This document shows positions 50,537-60,108 of a stretch of 64,000 nt of DNA, piece after piece. The DNA lies in contig CANMIP010000023.1 in the NCBI GenBank assembly GCA_947497945.1, forward strand, positions 41,752 to 105,751, given 5' to 3'. This stretch comes from an uncultured Tropicimonas sp. Its GTDB lineage: Bacteria; Pseudomonadota; Alphaproteobacteria; Rhodobacterales; Rhodobacteraceae. Position 1 is the stretch's first letter; the number at the start of each line of letters is the position of its first letter. A program made the translations under genes and the position numbers. Under the pieces are notes generated by a model, which saw only the letters and a list, made by a program, of their open reading frames with translations, was not told the origin of the DNA and did not search any database.

Positions 50537-51035
50537 TCGGGTCTGTGTCGGCGCCATCGCCGGCGCGTTCGGCGTCAAGGGGGAAGTGCGGCTGAAGAGC
50601 TTCTGCGCCATCCCGGAGGATATCGCTTCCTACGGGGATCTTTACAGCGAAGATGGCAGCCGTGTCTTCGCGGTGCAGATCACCCGCCCGGTGACGAACG
50701 GCCTCGCCGTGCGCCTCACCGGGATATCGACGAAGGAACAGGCGGATGCGCTCAAGGGTGTCCGCCTGATGGCCGAGCGGGCGAGGATGCCGGACCTGCC
50801 GGAGGACGAGTTCTACCATGCCGACCTGATCGGGCTGGAGGTGCGCGATACCGGCGGCACGCTGCTGGGCAAGGTGCGCGCGGTGCAGGAATTCGGCGCC
50901 GGCGACATGCTGGAGATCCACGGGCCGGGGCTGAAGACGACCGTGCTTGTCCCCTTCACGCGCGAGGCGGTCCCCACGGTGGATATTGCCTCGGGCCGCA
51001 TCGTGGCCGACCCGCCCGAGGGACTGTTCGAATGA
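50529..51035 (+). CDS. rimM: Ribosome maturation factor RimM
   Basis: A 16S processing and 30S assembly factor that binds S19, 168 residues. The N-terminal domain begins [22 protein letters not shown], and the PRC-barrel has [22 protein letters not shown] and the typical DMLEIHGPG. It overlaps the small membrane protein upstream (8 bp) and the membrane protein downstream (4 bp), within the rpsP-trmD operon. Confidence 0.96.
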   Translation: MDDRVCVGAIAGAFGVKGEVRLKSFCAIPEDIASYGDLYSEDGSRVFAVQITRPVTNGLAVRLTGISTKEQADALKGVRLMAERARMPDLPEDEFYHADLIGLEVRDTGGTLLGKVRAVQEFGAGDMLEIHGPGLKTTVLVPFTREAVPTVDIASGRIVADPPEGLFE

Positions 51036-51961
51036 AATTCACGGGCCTCGCGATTGCCGGGGCGCTGTTCTACGCCGCCCCGGTCGGCGCGGGCCTGACC
51101 GGCGCGCCCTATGTCGCCGCACTCGCCTTCGCGGGGCTGTTCTTTCTCTGGGTCATGGTGATGAAATCCGAGCCGTTTCGCGACGGACCGGCCATGATCC
51201 TGCCCACCTTCATGATCCATTTCGCGCTCGCATCGCTCTGCCTCGGCCTGGGGCACCTGCTGCGGGCGCTGCTCGACATCGAAGCCACAGCCCCCCTGGC
51301 TGGCTGGCTCGTGCTCGGGCTTGGCGGAATCGCGCTCGGCCGCATCCTCTGGGTGCCAAAGAAGGAGGCCGAGATCGAGGCCATTGCCGAGACCGCGCTG
51401 AAAAAGCTCAATGAATTTGCCGAGGAAGCCGAAGAATTCCTCGAAGAGCCGCCAGATTTGCCCCTGTTTCACCCGACCGAGGCGGAGGCGACGGCGCTGG
51501 CACTTGCCTTCGGAGCGCTCGACGCGTTGCCCGCCGAGGCCGCGGCCGCGGATGACATCCGCCGCATCCTGGCGCCGCTCGAAACGGAACTGCGCCCGCA
51601 TATCCTGTTCGACGCCCTGCTCGCGCGCGCCGCGCGCACAGGCGCACGACGGGACCGCCAGGCATCCTTGTTGCTGGCCAGCGACACACAACTCCTCCGC
51701 GCCGACCGAGGTGCCAGACGGATGGCCGCCGTCTTCGAGCTGATCGTTGAGGCGGCAGATGTGATCACGCTGGCGCATTACCTGCCGGCGGCCAACGATC
51801 TGCTGCTGGACGACCCGTCGATCGAGGCGGAACTGCCCGAGTTGCAGCGCATCCTGGACATTTCCGAGCAGATCGAGGGCGAGCAACCCGAACTGGCCGA
51901 GGAACTGGTCGCTCTGGCGCAGCGGATCGAAGATATCAGACAGGAAGATGACCATGAGTGA
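51032..51961 (+). CDS. Membrane protein of unknown function between rimM and trmD
   Basis: A 309-residue protein. The N-terminal 110 residues hold three or four hydrophobic segments ([71 protein letters not shown]). The remainder is an acidic, Leu/Ala/Glu-rich helical cytoplasmic domain. No family was recognised. It overlaps both rimM and trmD, so it belongs to the operon; codon use is like its neighbours. A role in ribosome or membrane biogenesis can only be guessed from position. Confidence 0.75.
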   Translation: MKFTGLAIAGALFYAAPVGAGLTGAPYVAALAFAGLFFLWVMVMKSEPFRDGPAMILPTFMIHFALASLCLGLGHLLRALLDIEATAPLAGWLVLGLGGIALGRILWVPKKEAEIEAIAETALKKLNEFAEEAEEFLEEPPDLPLFHPTEAEATALALAFGALDALPAEAAAADDIRRILAPLETELRPHILFDALLARAARTGARRDRQASLLLASDTQLLRADRGARRMAAVFELIVEAADVITLAHYLPAANDLLLDDPSIEAELPELQRILDISEQIEGEQPELAEELVALAQRIEDIRQEDDHE

Positions 51962-52763
51962 AGGTCCGAAATCCCACGGCCGGCTCTCCATCCGCGCCAG
52001 CCTCGTGCCGCGCGACCTGATGGGCGAAGGCCCGACGCTGGCGAAAGCCTGGAAAGCGCGGATCGTGACACTTTTCCCCGGCGCGTTTCCGGGTGTTCTG
52101 GGCGAGAGCCTGACCGGGAAGGCCCTGCAGGAAGGGCTCTGGTCGCTGGAGACCATCGACCTGCGCGCCTTCGGCCAGGGGCGTCACCGCAATGTCGATG
52201 ACACGCCGACGGGCGGCGGCGCCGGCATGGTGCTGCGCCCCGACGTGGTTTCGAAGGCGCTTGACGAGGGCTTGCGCGACACGCCGCGCGACCGGAAACG
52301 CTGGCCGCTGGTCTACCTGTCGCCGCGCGGGAAGCGCTTCGATCAGGCGATGGCGCGAAGCTGGGCCGCCGCCGAGGGACTGACCCTGCTCTGCGGGCGG
52401 TTCGAGGGCGTGGACCAGCGTGTGCTCGATGCCTACGAGATCGAAGAGGTGTCGCTGGGCGATTTCGTGCTGACCGGCGGCGAGATCGCGGCGCAGGCGA
52501 TGATCGACGCGACCGTGCGGTTGCTGCCCGGGGTACTGGGAAACCAGGCTTCAACCGAGGAGGAGAGCTTCTCGGACGGGCTGCTGGAGCATCCGCAATT
52601 CACCCGACCGAATGCGTGGCGCGGTCGTGCGGTGCCGGAGGTACTGCTCTCAGGGCATCACGCGAAAATCGCCGAGTGGCGGCGCGAACAGTCCAAGGCG
52701 CTGACGCAGGAGCGCCGCCCGGATCTCTGGCAGTCCTGGCTGGCGCGCCAGGACGAGGATTAA
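51954..52763 (+). CDS. trmD: tRNA (guanine-N1)-methyltransferase
   Basis: Methylates G37 of tRNAs with S-adenosylmethionine. It has 269 residues. SPOUT trefoil-knot motifs are visible: VDDTPTGGGAGMVLRPDVV, LLCGRFEGVDQRVLD and the knot EIEEVSLGDFVLTGGEIAA; the C-terminal domain has EVLLSGHHAKIAEWRR. It carries an N-terminal extension of about 30 residues before KARIVTLFPG. I prefer the ATG at 51954, 6 nt after AGGAAG, over the one at 51948 that abuts it. rplS, its usual downstream partner, is not present. Confidence 0.95.
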   Translation: MSEGPKSHGRLSIRASLVPRDLMGEGPTLAKAWKARIVTLFPGAFPGVLGESLTGKALQEGLWSLETIDLRAFGQGRHRNVDDTPTGGGAGMVLRPDVVSKALDEGLRDTPRDRKRWPLVYLSPRGKRFDQAMARSWAAAEGLTLLCGRFEGVDQRVLDAYEIEEVSLGDFVLTGGEIAAQAMIDATVRLLPGVLGNQASTEEESFSDGLLEHPQFTRPNAWRGRAVPEVLLSGHHAKIAEWRREQSKALTQERRPDLWQSWLARQDED

Positions 52764-53443
52764 GAACCGAATCAACGGCTTCCAGAGTGGCTGCGGGCTG
52801 ACGGACATCGCTGCCCTCCACCATGGTGACAAAGATGTGCGACGGTGGCCGTGCCTGTGCCAGACCATGGGCTGACGCCGCAAGGGCCGCACTCTCCCGG
52901 TCGAGACTGAAGGACGATCGCCGCGTTGCGCATGGTGGGTGAGGCGCCAGACCGCCGGGACGGTCCGGCGCAGGCGCGGCACCTTCGGCGTGTTTCCGTG
53001 CCCTTCAGCACCCACCTCCCCCAATTTCAGGCCCGTCGTATCGGCTCGGCGGCGTGTGAAACCCGGCCGCAACTCAACGCTCGTTGGGGTTTCGGACGTG
53101 CAAACCGGTCCGGAGGGCGCGGCGCGACAAACGGCTTGCAGGGCGCCCGGCACGGATTTTCGCCGGTCCCTGGCGCCGCATCGCAACATGACAAGGCGCC
53201 TCGACGCATGATCGCGACCAGCGCACCAACGGCCTGGAGACCGGGAGCGTCCCCCTGCCCGGTCGAAAATGGACGCCTGCGTCTCTCCCGCAGGCCAAAT
53301 CCCGCATCCGCAATAATGTTTCGTATCGCGCAACTTGAATGTTGCCGCCCCCATCCTATGCCCCTAGGGTGGCCCGAGGACGCGCAGGCATGCCGTTGGG
53401 AAAGGTATGCCTCATCAAACAGGACAACTACCGGAGGAAATGC
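52764..53443. other. Long gene-free gap between trmD and ctaD
   Basis: 680 bp with no protein-like frame on either strand. rplS and rpmE, which follow trmD in many relatives, are absent. The ctaD promoter must lie near the right end, and GGAGG (53433-53437) is its ribosome site. No tRNA, repeat or IS end was recognised. Confidence 0.5.
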
Positions 53444-55117
53444 ATGGCCGATGCTGCCATTCATGGGCATGACCATGAGGACGAACGGGGATTTTTCACC
53501 CGCTGGTTCATGTCCACCAACCATAAAGACATCGGGATTCTCTACCTGATCGTCTCGGCCGCGGTCGGCTTCATTGCCGTCTTCTTCACTGTGCTGATGC
53601 GCATCGAGCTGATGACGCCGGGCGTGCAGCATATGTGCATGGAGGGCTTCCGCCTCTTCGCCAGCTCGACCGAGGGCTGTACGCCCAACGGCCATATCTG
53701 GAACGTGCTGATCACAGCCCACGGGATCCTGATGATGTTCTTCGTCGTCATCCCGGCGCTCTTTGGCGGTTTCGGTAACTATTTCATGCCGTTGCAGATC
53801 GGCGCGCCGGACATGGCGTTCCCGCGGTTGAACAACCTGAGTTTCTGGCTCTACTTCGCAGGCTGCTGCCTTGCCGTCAGCTCGGTGCTCTCGCCGGGCG
53901 GCAACGGACAGCTCGGCTCCGGCGTCGGCTGGGTGCTTTATCCGCCGTTGTCGGTGAAAGAGGGTGGCTTCTCGATGGACTTGGCGATCTTCGCCGTCCA
54001 CGTCTCGGGCGCTTCCTCGATCCTTGGCGCGATCAACATGATCACCACCTTCCTGAACATGCGCGCCCCGGGCATGACGCTGCACAAGGTGCCGCTCTTC
54101 GCCTGGTCGATCTTTGTCACCGCCTGGCTGATCCTTCTGTCGCTGCCCGTTCTGGCCGGTGCCATCACCATGCTGCTGACGGACCGCAATTTCGGCACGA
54201 CCTTCTTCGACCCTGCCGGCGGCGGCGACCCGATTCTCTACCAGCACATCCTGTGGTTCTTCGGCCATCCCGAGGTTTACATCGTGATCGTGCCGGGCTT
54301 CGGCATCGCTTCGCATGTGATCGCGACCTTCTCGCGCAAGCCCATCTTCGGCTACCTGCCGATGGTCTATGCCATGGTCGCCATCGGTGCTCTGGGCTTC
54401 GTCGTCTGGGCGCATCACATGTACACGGTCGGAATGTCGCTCTCGCAGCAGAAGTACTTCATGCTCGCCACAATGGTGATCGCTGTGCCCACCGGCATCA
54501 AGATCTTCAGTTGGATCGCCACGATGTGGGGCGGGTCGCTGGAGTTCAAGACGCCCATGCTCTTTGCCATCGGCTTCCTGCTTCTGTTCACCATCGGCGG
54601 CGTGACCGGCGTGGTGCTCAGCCAGGCAGGCGTCGACCGGGCCTATCATGACACCTATTACGTGGTGGCCCATTTCCACTACACGATGTCGATGGGCGCG
54701 GCCTTCACCATCTTCGCCGGGGTCTATTTCTACATCGGCAAGATGTCGGGGCGCCAATATCCCGAGTTTCTCGGCAAGGTGCATTTCTGGCTGTTCTTCA
54801 TCGGAGTGAACCTGACCTTCTTCCCGCAACACTTCCTTGGCCGCCAGGGCATGCCGCGCCGCTATATCGACTATCCGGAGGCCTTCGCCACCTGGAACTA
54901 CCTGTCGTCTCTCGGTGCGCTGCTCAGCTTCGCCTCCTTCCTGCTCTTCTTCTACATCGTCTATGCGACGCTGCGGAAAGGCGAGAAGATCACCGAGGCG
55001 AATTACTGGAACGAGCATGCCGACACGCTCGAATGGACGCTGCCCTGCCCGCCGCCGGAGCACACGTTCGAGACGCTCCCCAAGCAGGAGGAGTGGGACA
55101 AGGGCGGCGCTCACTGA
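53444..55117 (+). CDS. ctaD: Cytochrome c oxidase subunit I (aa3 type)
   Basis: Catalytic subunit of the aa3 oxidase, 557 residues with 12 transmembrane segments. Visible ligands: heme a His in [14 protein letters not shown]; CuB His and cross-linked Tyr in [14 protein letters not shown]; the His pair in WAHHMYTVG; heme His pair in [13 protein letters not shown]. The D-channel Asp ([13 protein letters not shown]) and K-channel Lys ([10 protein letters not shown]) are both present, so it is a full proton pump type. The ATG at 53444 follows GGAGG. Subunits II and III are not adjacent. Confidence 0.97.
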   Translation: MADAAIHGHDHEDERGFFTRWFMSTNHKDIGILYLIVSAAVGFIAVFFTVLMRIELMTPGVQHMCMEGFRLFASSTEGCTPNGHIWNVLITAHGILMMFFVVIPALFGGFGNYFMPLQIGAPDMAFPRLNNLSFWLYFAGCCLAVSSVLSPGGNGQLGSGVGWVLYPPLSVKEGGFSMDLAIFAVHVSGASSILGAINMITTFLNMRAPGMTLHKVPLFAWSIFVTAWLILLSLPVLAGAITMLLTDRNFGTTFFDPAGGGDPILYQHILWFFGHPEVYIVIVPGFGIASHVIATFSRKPIFGYLPMVYAMVAIGALGFVVWAHHMYTVGMSLSQQKYFMLATMVIAVPTGIKIFSWIATMWGGSLEFKTPMLFAIGFLLLFTIGGVTGVVLSQAGVDRAYHDTYYVVAHFHYTMSMGAAFTIFAGVYFYIGKMSGRQYPEFLGKVHFWLFFIGVNLTFFPQHFLGRQGMPRRYIDYPEAFATWNYLSSLGALLSFASFLLFFYIVYATLRKGEKITEANYWNEHADTLEWTLPCPPPEHTFETLPKQEEWDKGGAH

Positions 55118-55150
55118 GCCCGGCCCATTGATCCCGACGGATCGGATCGG

Positions 55151-55181
55151 AGGGCCCCGGTGGAAACACCGGGGCCCTTTT
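55151..55181 (+). terminator. ctaD terminator overlapping the next start codon
   Basis: A perfect 12-bp stem (55151-55162 with 55167-55178) with a GAAA loop and a TTTT end, 33 bp after ctaD. The GTG start of the DUF2244 gene (55160-55162) and part of its GGAGGG ribosome site lie inside the stem. Confidence 0.85.
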
Positions 55182-55720
55182 CTTTGGCCCTGCGTCACAT
55201 CGAGAATCAGGCCCTGCCCTTGCCCTATGAATGGATCGCTCCCCGCCCCGACATCCCGGGCGCGCCAGAGCGGGAACTGCACCTCTGGCCGCACCGCTCG
55301 CTGCCCAAGCGCGGATTTGCCACCTTTATCGCCGGCACCTTCCTGCTCCTTCTCCTGCCGCTCTACCCCGCCCTCGGCTCGCCCGTGCTCTGGGGCCTTC
55401 TGCCCTTCCTCATGGGGACGCTGGCACTGCTCTTCTGGGCGATCCAGAAGAGCTATCGCGACGGCGAGATCCTCGAGGAGCTGCGCATCTGGGAGGATCG
55501 TGTGCGGCTCGAACGCCATTCCCGCCATTCAGCCACCCGTGACTGGGAAGCCAACCCGCATTGGGTCGAGGTGAAGCTCCATGAAAAAGGCGGCCCGGTG
55601 GCCAATTACGTCACCCTCAGGGGCGGCAATCGGGAGGTCGAGATCGGCGCGTTCCTCAGCGACGATGAGCGCGTTGACCTTTACCACGAACTAGCGCGAT
55701 ACCTGCCTTCCAGGGGGTAG
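55160..55720 (+). CDS. DUF2244 domain membrane protein
   Basis: A 186-residue DUF2244 protein with two adjacent transmembrane segments (FATFIAGTFLLLLLPLYPAL; LLPFLMGTLALLFWAI) flanked by soluble parts; the C-terminal part has RDWEANPHWVEVKLHEKGG and the family-typical VEIGAFLSDDERVDLYHEL. Its function is unknown, but it is commonly linked to cytochrome oxidase genes in alphaproteobacteria. The best start is the GTG at 55160 with GGAGGG 5 nt upstream, inside the ctaD terminator; a TTG at 55184 after the hairpin is the alternative, without a ribosome site. Confidence 0.85.
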   Translation: METPGPFSLALRHIENQALPLPYEWIAPRPDIPGAPERELHLWPHRSLPKRGFATFIAGTFLLLLLPLYPALGSPVLWGLLPFLMGTLALLFWAIQKSYRDGEILEELRIWEDRVRLERHSRHSATRDWEANPHWVEVKLHEKGGPVANYVTLRGGNREVEIGAFLSDDERVDLYHELARYLPSRG

Positions 55721-55727
55721 TCTCGAC

Positions 55728-56642
55728 ATGGCACAAGTTCCCGCAACACCGAAACCGCGACGGCTTCTGAACCGGCTCGCGGCGGCAACGCTTGGTCCGC
55801 GCTGGACCTACGAGAAACTGGCAACCCAGTGGTCCGAGGAGGCCGCGCTGGAACGGCGCGCACATGCACGGCCCGGGCCTGTGCAGGATCCGGTCGTGGT
55901 TTTCCTGACCCCGCTCGTCGGGCGCCACCACGTCGGCAGTTGGTGCGATGTGGAGGCGCGGTTGGCCGATACCGTGGCCAGCTGGCGCCGCCAGGGATCG
56001 ACGCGCTGGCAGGCGCTCATCTGCGGCCAGGACCGCCCGGAGAGCATCGCATTCGACGAGCAGGTTCGTTTCCTCCCCTTCACCAAGCCTTTCGAGGGGA
56101 ACGACAAATGGGCCAAGCTCGACCAGCTCTGCCGCGCCCTGCCCGATCTCGGCGCGGTCTCCGGCTATGCCATGCCCTTTGACGCCGATGACATGCTTGC
56201 CCCCGGGGCCGTCGACGAGATGGTCCGTCGCAAGGCCCTCGGCGGTTACCTCGTTACGCGCGGATGGGTTATGGATGCGCAAAGCCGCGAGGTCGGCCTC
56301 TGCGCCCCGCAAAGCCCGGTCGCCCCGGGCCGAAAGGCGTTCTGGAAGATGTGCGGCTCCAGCGCCGCTTTCCGCTTCGATTTCACGCGCGACCGGCAGG
56401 ATGGCGAATATCTCGCCGCGATCACAAGCCACGAACATCGCATGTTCCCCTATCTCGCCGCCCTCGCCGGACGGCCTTTGACCACGCTCGAGCAGGAGGC
56501 CGTGCTCTATGTGGTCAATCACGGTGAGAATTTCGGCAAGCGTCGCGGTCGTGTTGGCTTCAAGACCCGCTATGTGAAACGCTTTCCCGTCACCGATGCC
56601 GGAACGCTCGCCCGGATCGAGGCGGAGTTCCCGATGGCGTGA
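55728..56642 (+). CDS. Putative glycosyltransferase (GT-A-like)
   Basis: A 304-residue protein with a GT-A-like core: VVVFLTPLVGRHHVGSW near the N-terminus, and the acidic metal-binding stretch MPFDADDMLAPGAVDEM (about 145-160), followed by GYLVTRGWVMDA. No membrane segment or signal peptide. The specific family is uncertain; sugar donor and acceptor are unknown. It starts 7 bp after the DUF2244 gene, so the two may be co-transcribed. Confidence 0.65.
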   Translation: MAQVPATPKPRRLLNRLAAATLGPRWTYEKLATQWSEEAALERRAHARPGPVQDPVVVFLTPLVGRHHVGSWCDVEARLADTVASWRRQGSTRWQALICGQDRPESIAFDEQVRFLPFTKPFEGNDKWAKLDQLCRALPDLGAVSGYAMPFDADDMLAPGAVDEMVRRKALGGYLVTRGWVMDAQSREVGLCAPQSPVAPGRKAFWKMCGSSAAFRFDFTRDRQDGEYLAAITSHEHRMFPYLAALAGRPLTTLEQEAVLYVVNHGENFGKRRGRVGFKTRYVKRFPVTDAGTLARIEAEFPMA

Positions 56643-57265
56643 CCGGCCGCCCCCTGGACCGCTGTAATTCCGGGCTCGGTTGTGCTCCGCCACCCGGCCT
56701 TGCCGGTTGAATGTCAATGCATGGTTGGCCGCTGCATCTTGCGCATGAACGCCATTGGTGCGGGTGGTCGGTAGCGGGGTGAGCTGTGCGCTCTGGCGGA
56801 GTCATCGTCCGCCATTGCTCGATCGGGATCTGCTGCTCTCTCAGCGCGTAGCCCCCTCGCCGTTTTTCAACTCGTCCTGGAACCGGGCGTTGATGCTCCC
56901 ACGGTTGCCGTTTCGCGATCTGCGGATATCTATGTTTGCGACGTTGATTCCGGCAGGACCAGTGGTTGGATTTTTTTCGACTTCAACCCGGAGAAAAGGC
57001 TCGCTCGGGGCTACGACCGTCATCGCGAATACCTTTCAGCCGCAAAGCTCGGATCACCCGGAACTGGACAAAGGAATGTCGCGGTAAAGAAGGTTCGTGG
57101 CGAGACATACCGGAAGTCATACAGAATAGGAGCCATGAGCAATCGTGGTGTGGCTTCTACCCGTTGCAGGGCGTTGCCATGACCGTCGCATTCCAGTGTC
57201 CAGCCCCAATCAAGCGAACAGGGGTCAGACCCAGGGACCGTACCTGTGGGCCTCAACAGAGGCGT
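56643..57265. other. Gap before the sialic acid cluster with a possible transposase relic
   Basis: 623 bp without an intact gene. On the minus strand an open frame ends at 56717-56719 with ...KMQRPTMH-stop; a similar ending, ...KMEPRPVMH-stop, occurs at the right edge of the window. Both may be relics of the same kind of mobile element, but I cannot name the family. From about 56880 to 57265 the sequence is less GC-biased than its surroundings. Confidence 0.35.
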
Positions 57266-58156
57266 TCAAGACAAGGCGCCAAGCAGAACGCCATCCTGGC
57301 CAAGGCTCGCCGTCGTCAGGTCTGGCCGGAAGAGCGCGGGTTCCCGGGCGATATGCTCCCTCACGCGCGTTGCGTACCGGTTGGCCAGACCGATGCTGCC
57401 ACCGAGGACGACACGGTCGATGCCGAGCATCGCGGAGAGATTCCCGCATAGCTCCGCGATCGCGGCAGCCGAGGTATCGATGATCTCGTCCGCCCATGGC
57501 GCGCCTTTCTGCCAGTGATCGAACACGTCCTTGGCACTTTCGACCGGTTGGCGACGCCGAATAGCCTCTGCGGCGATGGCCCGACCCGCTGCGATGCTTT
57601 CCACCGTACCTATACGGCCACTGCCGCATTGTCCGGTCGCCAGTCGTGAGGTGCTGAACCCGACGTGACCGGCCAGACCGTTCTGCGACGTTACCGGAGC
57701 CCCATCGAGCACGAGGCCACCGCCAACCCCGGTCGAGACCGTGACATAGGCCATGGCCCGGCTATGCCGGCCAGCGCCAAAGCGGTACTCGGCAATCGCG
57801 GCCGCGAGAGCGTCATTGATCACCGAAACCGGGCGCTTGAAGGCCATGGTTCCAAGGGTGTTGAGGTCTGCCTCAGCGATTTCGGTGAGCGTTTCCACGT
57901 TCACCGCATGCCAGATCCCGTCCGCATCCACCCGACCGGTGACGGCCATGCCGACATCATCACTGTCGGACAGACCAAGCTCTTCGGCCATCCGGAGCAT
58001 ATGCTCGATCTGTGCCTGGGCCGTGGCGTGGCCTTGGGTCGGACGGATCGCGCGAGCGGTGATGTTTCCCTCCACCACCCGTGCCGCTGCCAGCTTTGTT
58101 CCGCCGAGGTCGAGGGCGATGCCGTTGAGCTCCGCTCGATCGAAAGCGCGGGTCAT
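57266..58156 (-). CDS. nanK: N-acetylmannosamine kinase (ROK family)
   Basis: Phosphorylates ManNAc to ManNAc-6-phosphate in sialic acid breakdown. It has 296 residues. ROK features: phosphate loop ALDLGGTKLAAARV, catalytic Asp in VINDALAAAIAEYRFGAG, GVGGGLVLDG and GHVGFST. The ROK zinc motif (CxCGxxGCxE) is degraded to CGSGRIGTVE, so two of three cysteines are lost. The ATG at 58156 overlaps the nanE stop by 4 bp. The specificity is inferred from nanE, nanA and siaPQT in the same cluster. Confidence 0.88.
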   Translation of the reverse strand: MTRAFDRAELNGIALDLGGTKLAAARVVEGNITARAIRPTQGHATAQAQIEHMLRMAEELGLSDSDDVGMAVTGRVDADGIWHAVNVETLTEIAEADLNTLGTMAFKRPVSVINDALAAAIAEYRFGAGRHSRAMAYVTVSTGVGGGLVLDGAPVTSQNGLAGHVGFSTSRLATGQCGSGRIGTVESIAAGRAIAAEAIRRRQPVESAKDVFDHWQKGAPWADEIIDTSAAAIAELCGNLSAMLGIDRVVLGGSIGLANRYATRVREHIAREPALFRPDLTTASLGQDGVLLGALS

Positions 58157-58830
58157 CGCGCGCCGTTTCGCACGGCCGCTTTGAACCATTCGGCGATGTG
58201 TTCGACGCGGGTAATGGCGCTCCCGACCGTCACGCAATCGGCACCCGCGGCGATTGCCTGGCGGGCGAGGTCAGGCGAATTGTACCGACCCTCTGCCATG
58301 ACAAACGCACCAAGCGTCGCAAAGGTCTCGACCAACGCCAGATCCGGCTCGGTCGATCCGGTCGCCGTCGCGTCGGTATAGCCGGAGAGCGTGGTGCCGA
58401 TGATTGCCGCGCCATCGATCAGGGCGGTGCGGGCATCGCTTTCGGTCGAGCAATCCGCCATGGCCAACGCTCCACCATTGGTGATGGCTCGCACGATCTC
58501 GGCGCGGGGGTCGATGGCAGGCCGCGACGTGCCGTCATAGGCAATGATGTCCGCGCCCGCCTGAACCAGACCGACGGCATCGGCAACCGAGGGGGTGATG
58601 CGCACAGGCGTGTCCGGAAAGTCGCGTTTGACGATGCCGATGATTGGCACCGACACTGCGGCACGCACCGCCCGCAGGTTATCGACACCCTCGATCCGAA
58701 TGCCGCTTGCACCGCCATTCACGGCGGCACGGGCCATGGCGACGATCATATCCGTCCGGTCCATTGGGCCATCCGTCACCGGTTGGCAGGACGCGACAAA
58801 GCCGTTCTTCAGGGTTTCCAGGAGGCTCAT
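58153..58830 (-). CDS. nanE: N-acetylmannosamine-6-phosphate 2-epimerase
   Basis: Converts ManNAc-6-phosphate to GlcNAc-6-phosphate. It has 225 residues, a TIM-barrel of the NanE family. Visible blocks: FVASCQPVTDGPMDRTD at the N-terminus, GIRIEGVDNLRAV, IIGIVKRDFPDTPVRITP with the catalytic lysine, and LAMADCSTESDAR. It starts 3 bp after the siaT stop and overlaps nanK, so it lies within the operon nanR-siaPQT-nanE-nanK. Confidence 0.94.
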   Translation of the reverse strand: MSLLETLKNGFVASCQPVTDGPMDRTDMIVAMARAAVNGGASGIRIEGVDNLRAVRAAVSVPIIGIVKRDFPDTPVRITPSVADAVGLVQAGADIIAYDGTSRPAIDPRAEIVRAITNGGALAMADCSTESDARTALIDGAAIIGTTLSGYTDATATGSTEPDLALVETFATLGAFVMAEGRYNSPDLARQAIAAGADCVTVGSAITRVEHIAEWFKAAVRNGAR

Positions 58831-58833
58831 TGC

Positions 58834-60108
58834 TTACCGCATCAGGTTGGGAAGGCCGGTGGCGAGGATCGGGAACACACAGACCAGCGCCAGAACGATC
58901 AGCGGCGGGATCAACCAGGGAAGGATCGCCCGGGCGAGCTTGTGGTATTCGATATTCCCCACCTGGGCCACGACGAAGAGCGCCATGCCCATTGGCGGTG
59001 TCAGCGTCGAGATCATCAGGTTCAGGACAACGATGATGCCGAAGTGAACCGGGTCGATACCGAAACCAAGCGCCAGCGGGATCAGGATCGGGACAACAAT
59101 CAGCAGGATCGCCAGAGACTCGATGAACGCGCCAAGAACGAAGATCATCAGGTTGACCGCAATCAGGAAACTGAAAGGACTGTCCACGAAGGCCAGGAAG
59201 AAGCTGGCGATCTGCTGCGGCGCCTGTTCCCGTGCGAGAACGAAGCCGAGCACCGAGACTCCGGCGATGATCGTGCCGATCGTGGCCGATGTTACGGCGG
59301 TCTCGTAGATCGCATCGAACAAGCGCCGGAACGTCAACTCGCGGTAGAAAAGCAGGTCGATGATGACAGCATAGAGAACGGTCACGGCCGCAGCTTCGGT
59401 GGGGGAGAACAGGCCGCTGAAGATGCCGCCCACGATGACCATCGGTGTCATAAGCGCCGGGAAGGATTTCAGGAACAGCCGGCCGACTTCGCCGCCGGAC
59501 CGGACCGGGTCCTTGGGATAATCACGTTTCTTTGCAAGCACGTAGACCATCACCATCAACGCGCCGGCGCAAAGGAAGCCGGGCACAACGCCGCCCAGGA
59601 ACAGCGCGCCGATCGATGTGTTGGAGATCACGCCGTAAAGGACCATGGTGATCGACGGTGGCACCAGCGGGCCGATCATCGACGAGGCGGCAGTGACGGA
59701 GCCCGAAAACTCGTCGTCATAGCCGGCATCGCGCATCGCCTTGATCTCCATCTTTCCAAGACCGCCGGCATCTGCCACCGCAGAGCCGGACATGCCGGAA
59801 AAGAACAGCGAGGCCAGGACATTCACATGGCCGAGACCGCCGGTGAACCGGCCGACGAGGGCACGGGCGAAGCCGAACAGATGGTTCGTGATGCCTGCCG
59901 AATTAAGGATGGCTGCCGCGAGCAGGAAGAGCGGCACGGCAAGCATGGGAAAGCTGTTGAGCCCGTCGACCATGCGTTGCACGGCAAAGGACATGCCCAT
60001 GCCGGTGTGATAGAAGTAGCCGACCGACACCAGGATCATCGCGATGCCGATGGGCACGCCTCCAAAGACCATGAACAACCAGACGGCGCAGACAGTGATG
60101 AGGGTCAT
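58834..60108 (-). CDS. siaT: TRAP transporter large permease for sialic acid (DctM type)
   Basis: The 12-TM permease subunit of a tripartite TRAP transporter, 424 residues. DctM blocks: FPMLAVPLFLLAAAILNSAG, LFFSGMSGSAVADAGGLGKMEI, GPLVPPSITMVLYG, FSPTEAAAVTVLYA and LNLMISTLTPPMGMALFVVA. Import is driven by a sodium gradient in characterised sialic acid TRAPs. The ATG at 60108 has GAGGAAA and overlaps siaQ by 4 bp. Unlike Haemophilus SiaQM, the small subunit is a separate gene. Sialic acid specificity follows from the adjacent catabolic genes. Confidence 0.92.
   Translation of the reverse strand: MTLITVCAVWLFMVFGGVPIGIAMILVSVGYFYHTGMGMSFAVQRMVDGLNSFPMLAVPLFLLAAAILNSAGITNHLFGFARALVGRFTGGLGHVNVLASLFFSGMSGSAVADAGGLGKMEIKAMRDAGYDDEFSGSVTAASSMIGPLVPPSITMVLYGVISNTSIGALFLGGVVPGFLCAGALMVMVYVLAKKRDYPKDPVRSGGEVGRLFLKSFPALMTPMVIVGGIFSGLFSPTEAAAVTVLYAVIIDLLFYRELTFRRLFDAIYETAVTSATIGTIIAGVSVLGFVLAREQAPQQIASFFLAFVDSPFSFLIAVNLMIFVLGAFIESLAILLIVVPILIPLALGFGIDPVHFGIIVVLNLMISTLTPPMGMALFVVAQVGNIEYHKLARAILPWLIPPLIVLALVCVFPILATGLPNLMR

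Noticed and set aside
52764..53443. A decayed rplS or other gene between trmD and ctaD
   Set aside because: No L19-like segment was found in any frame; the longer open frames run into trmD antisense and lack conserved features.
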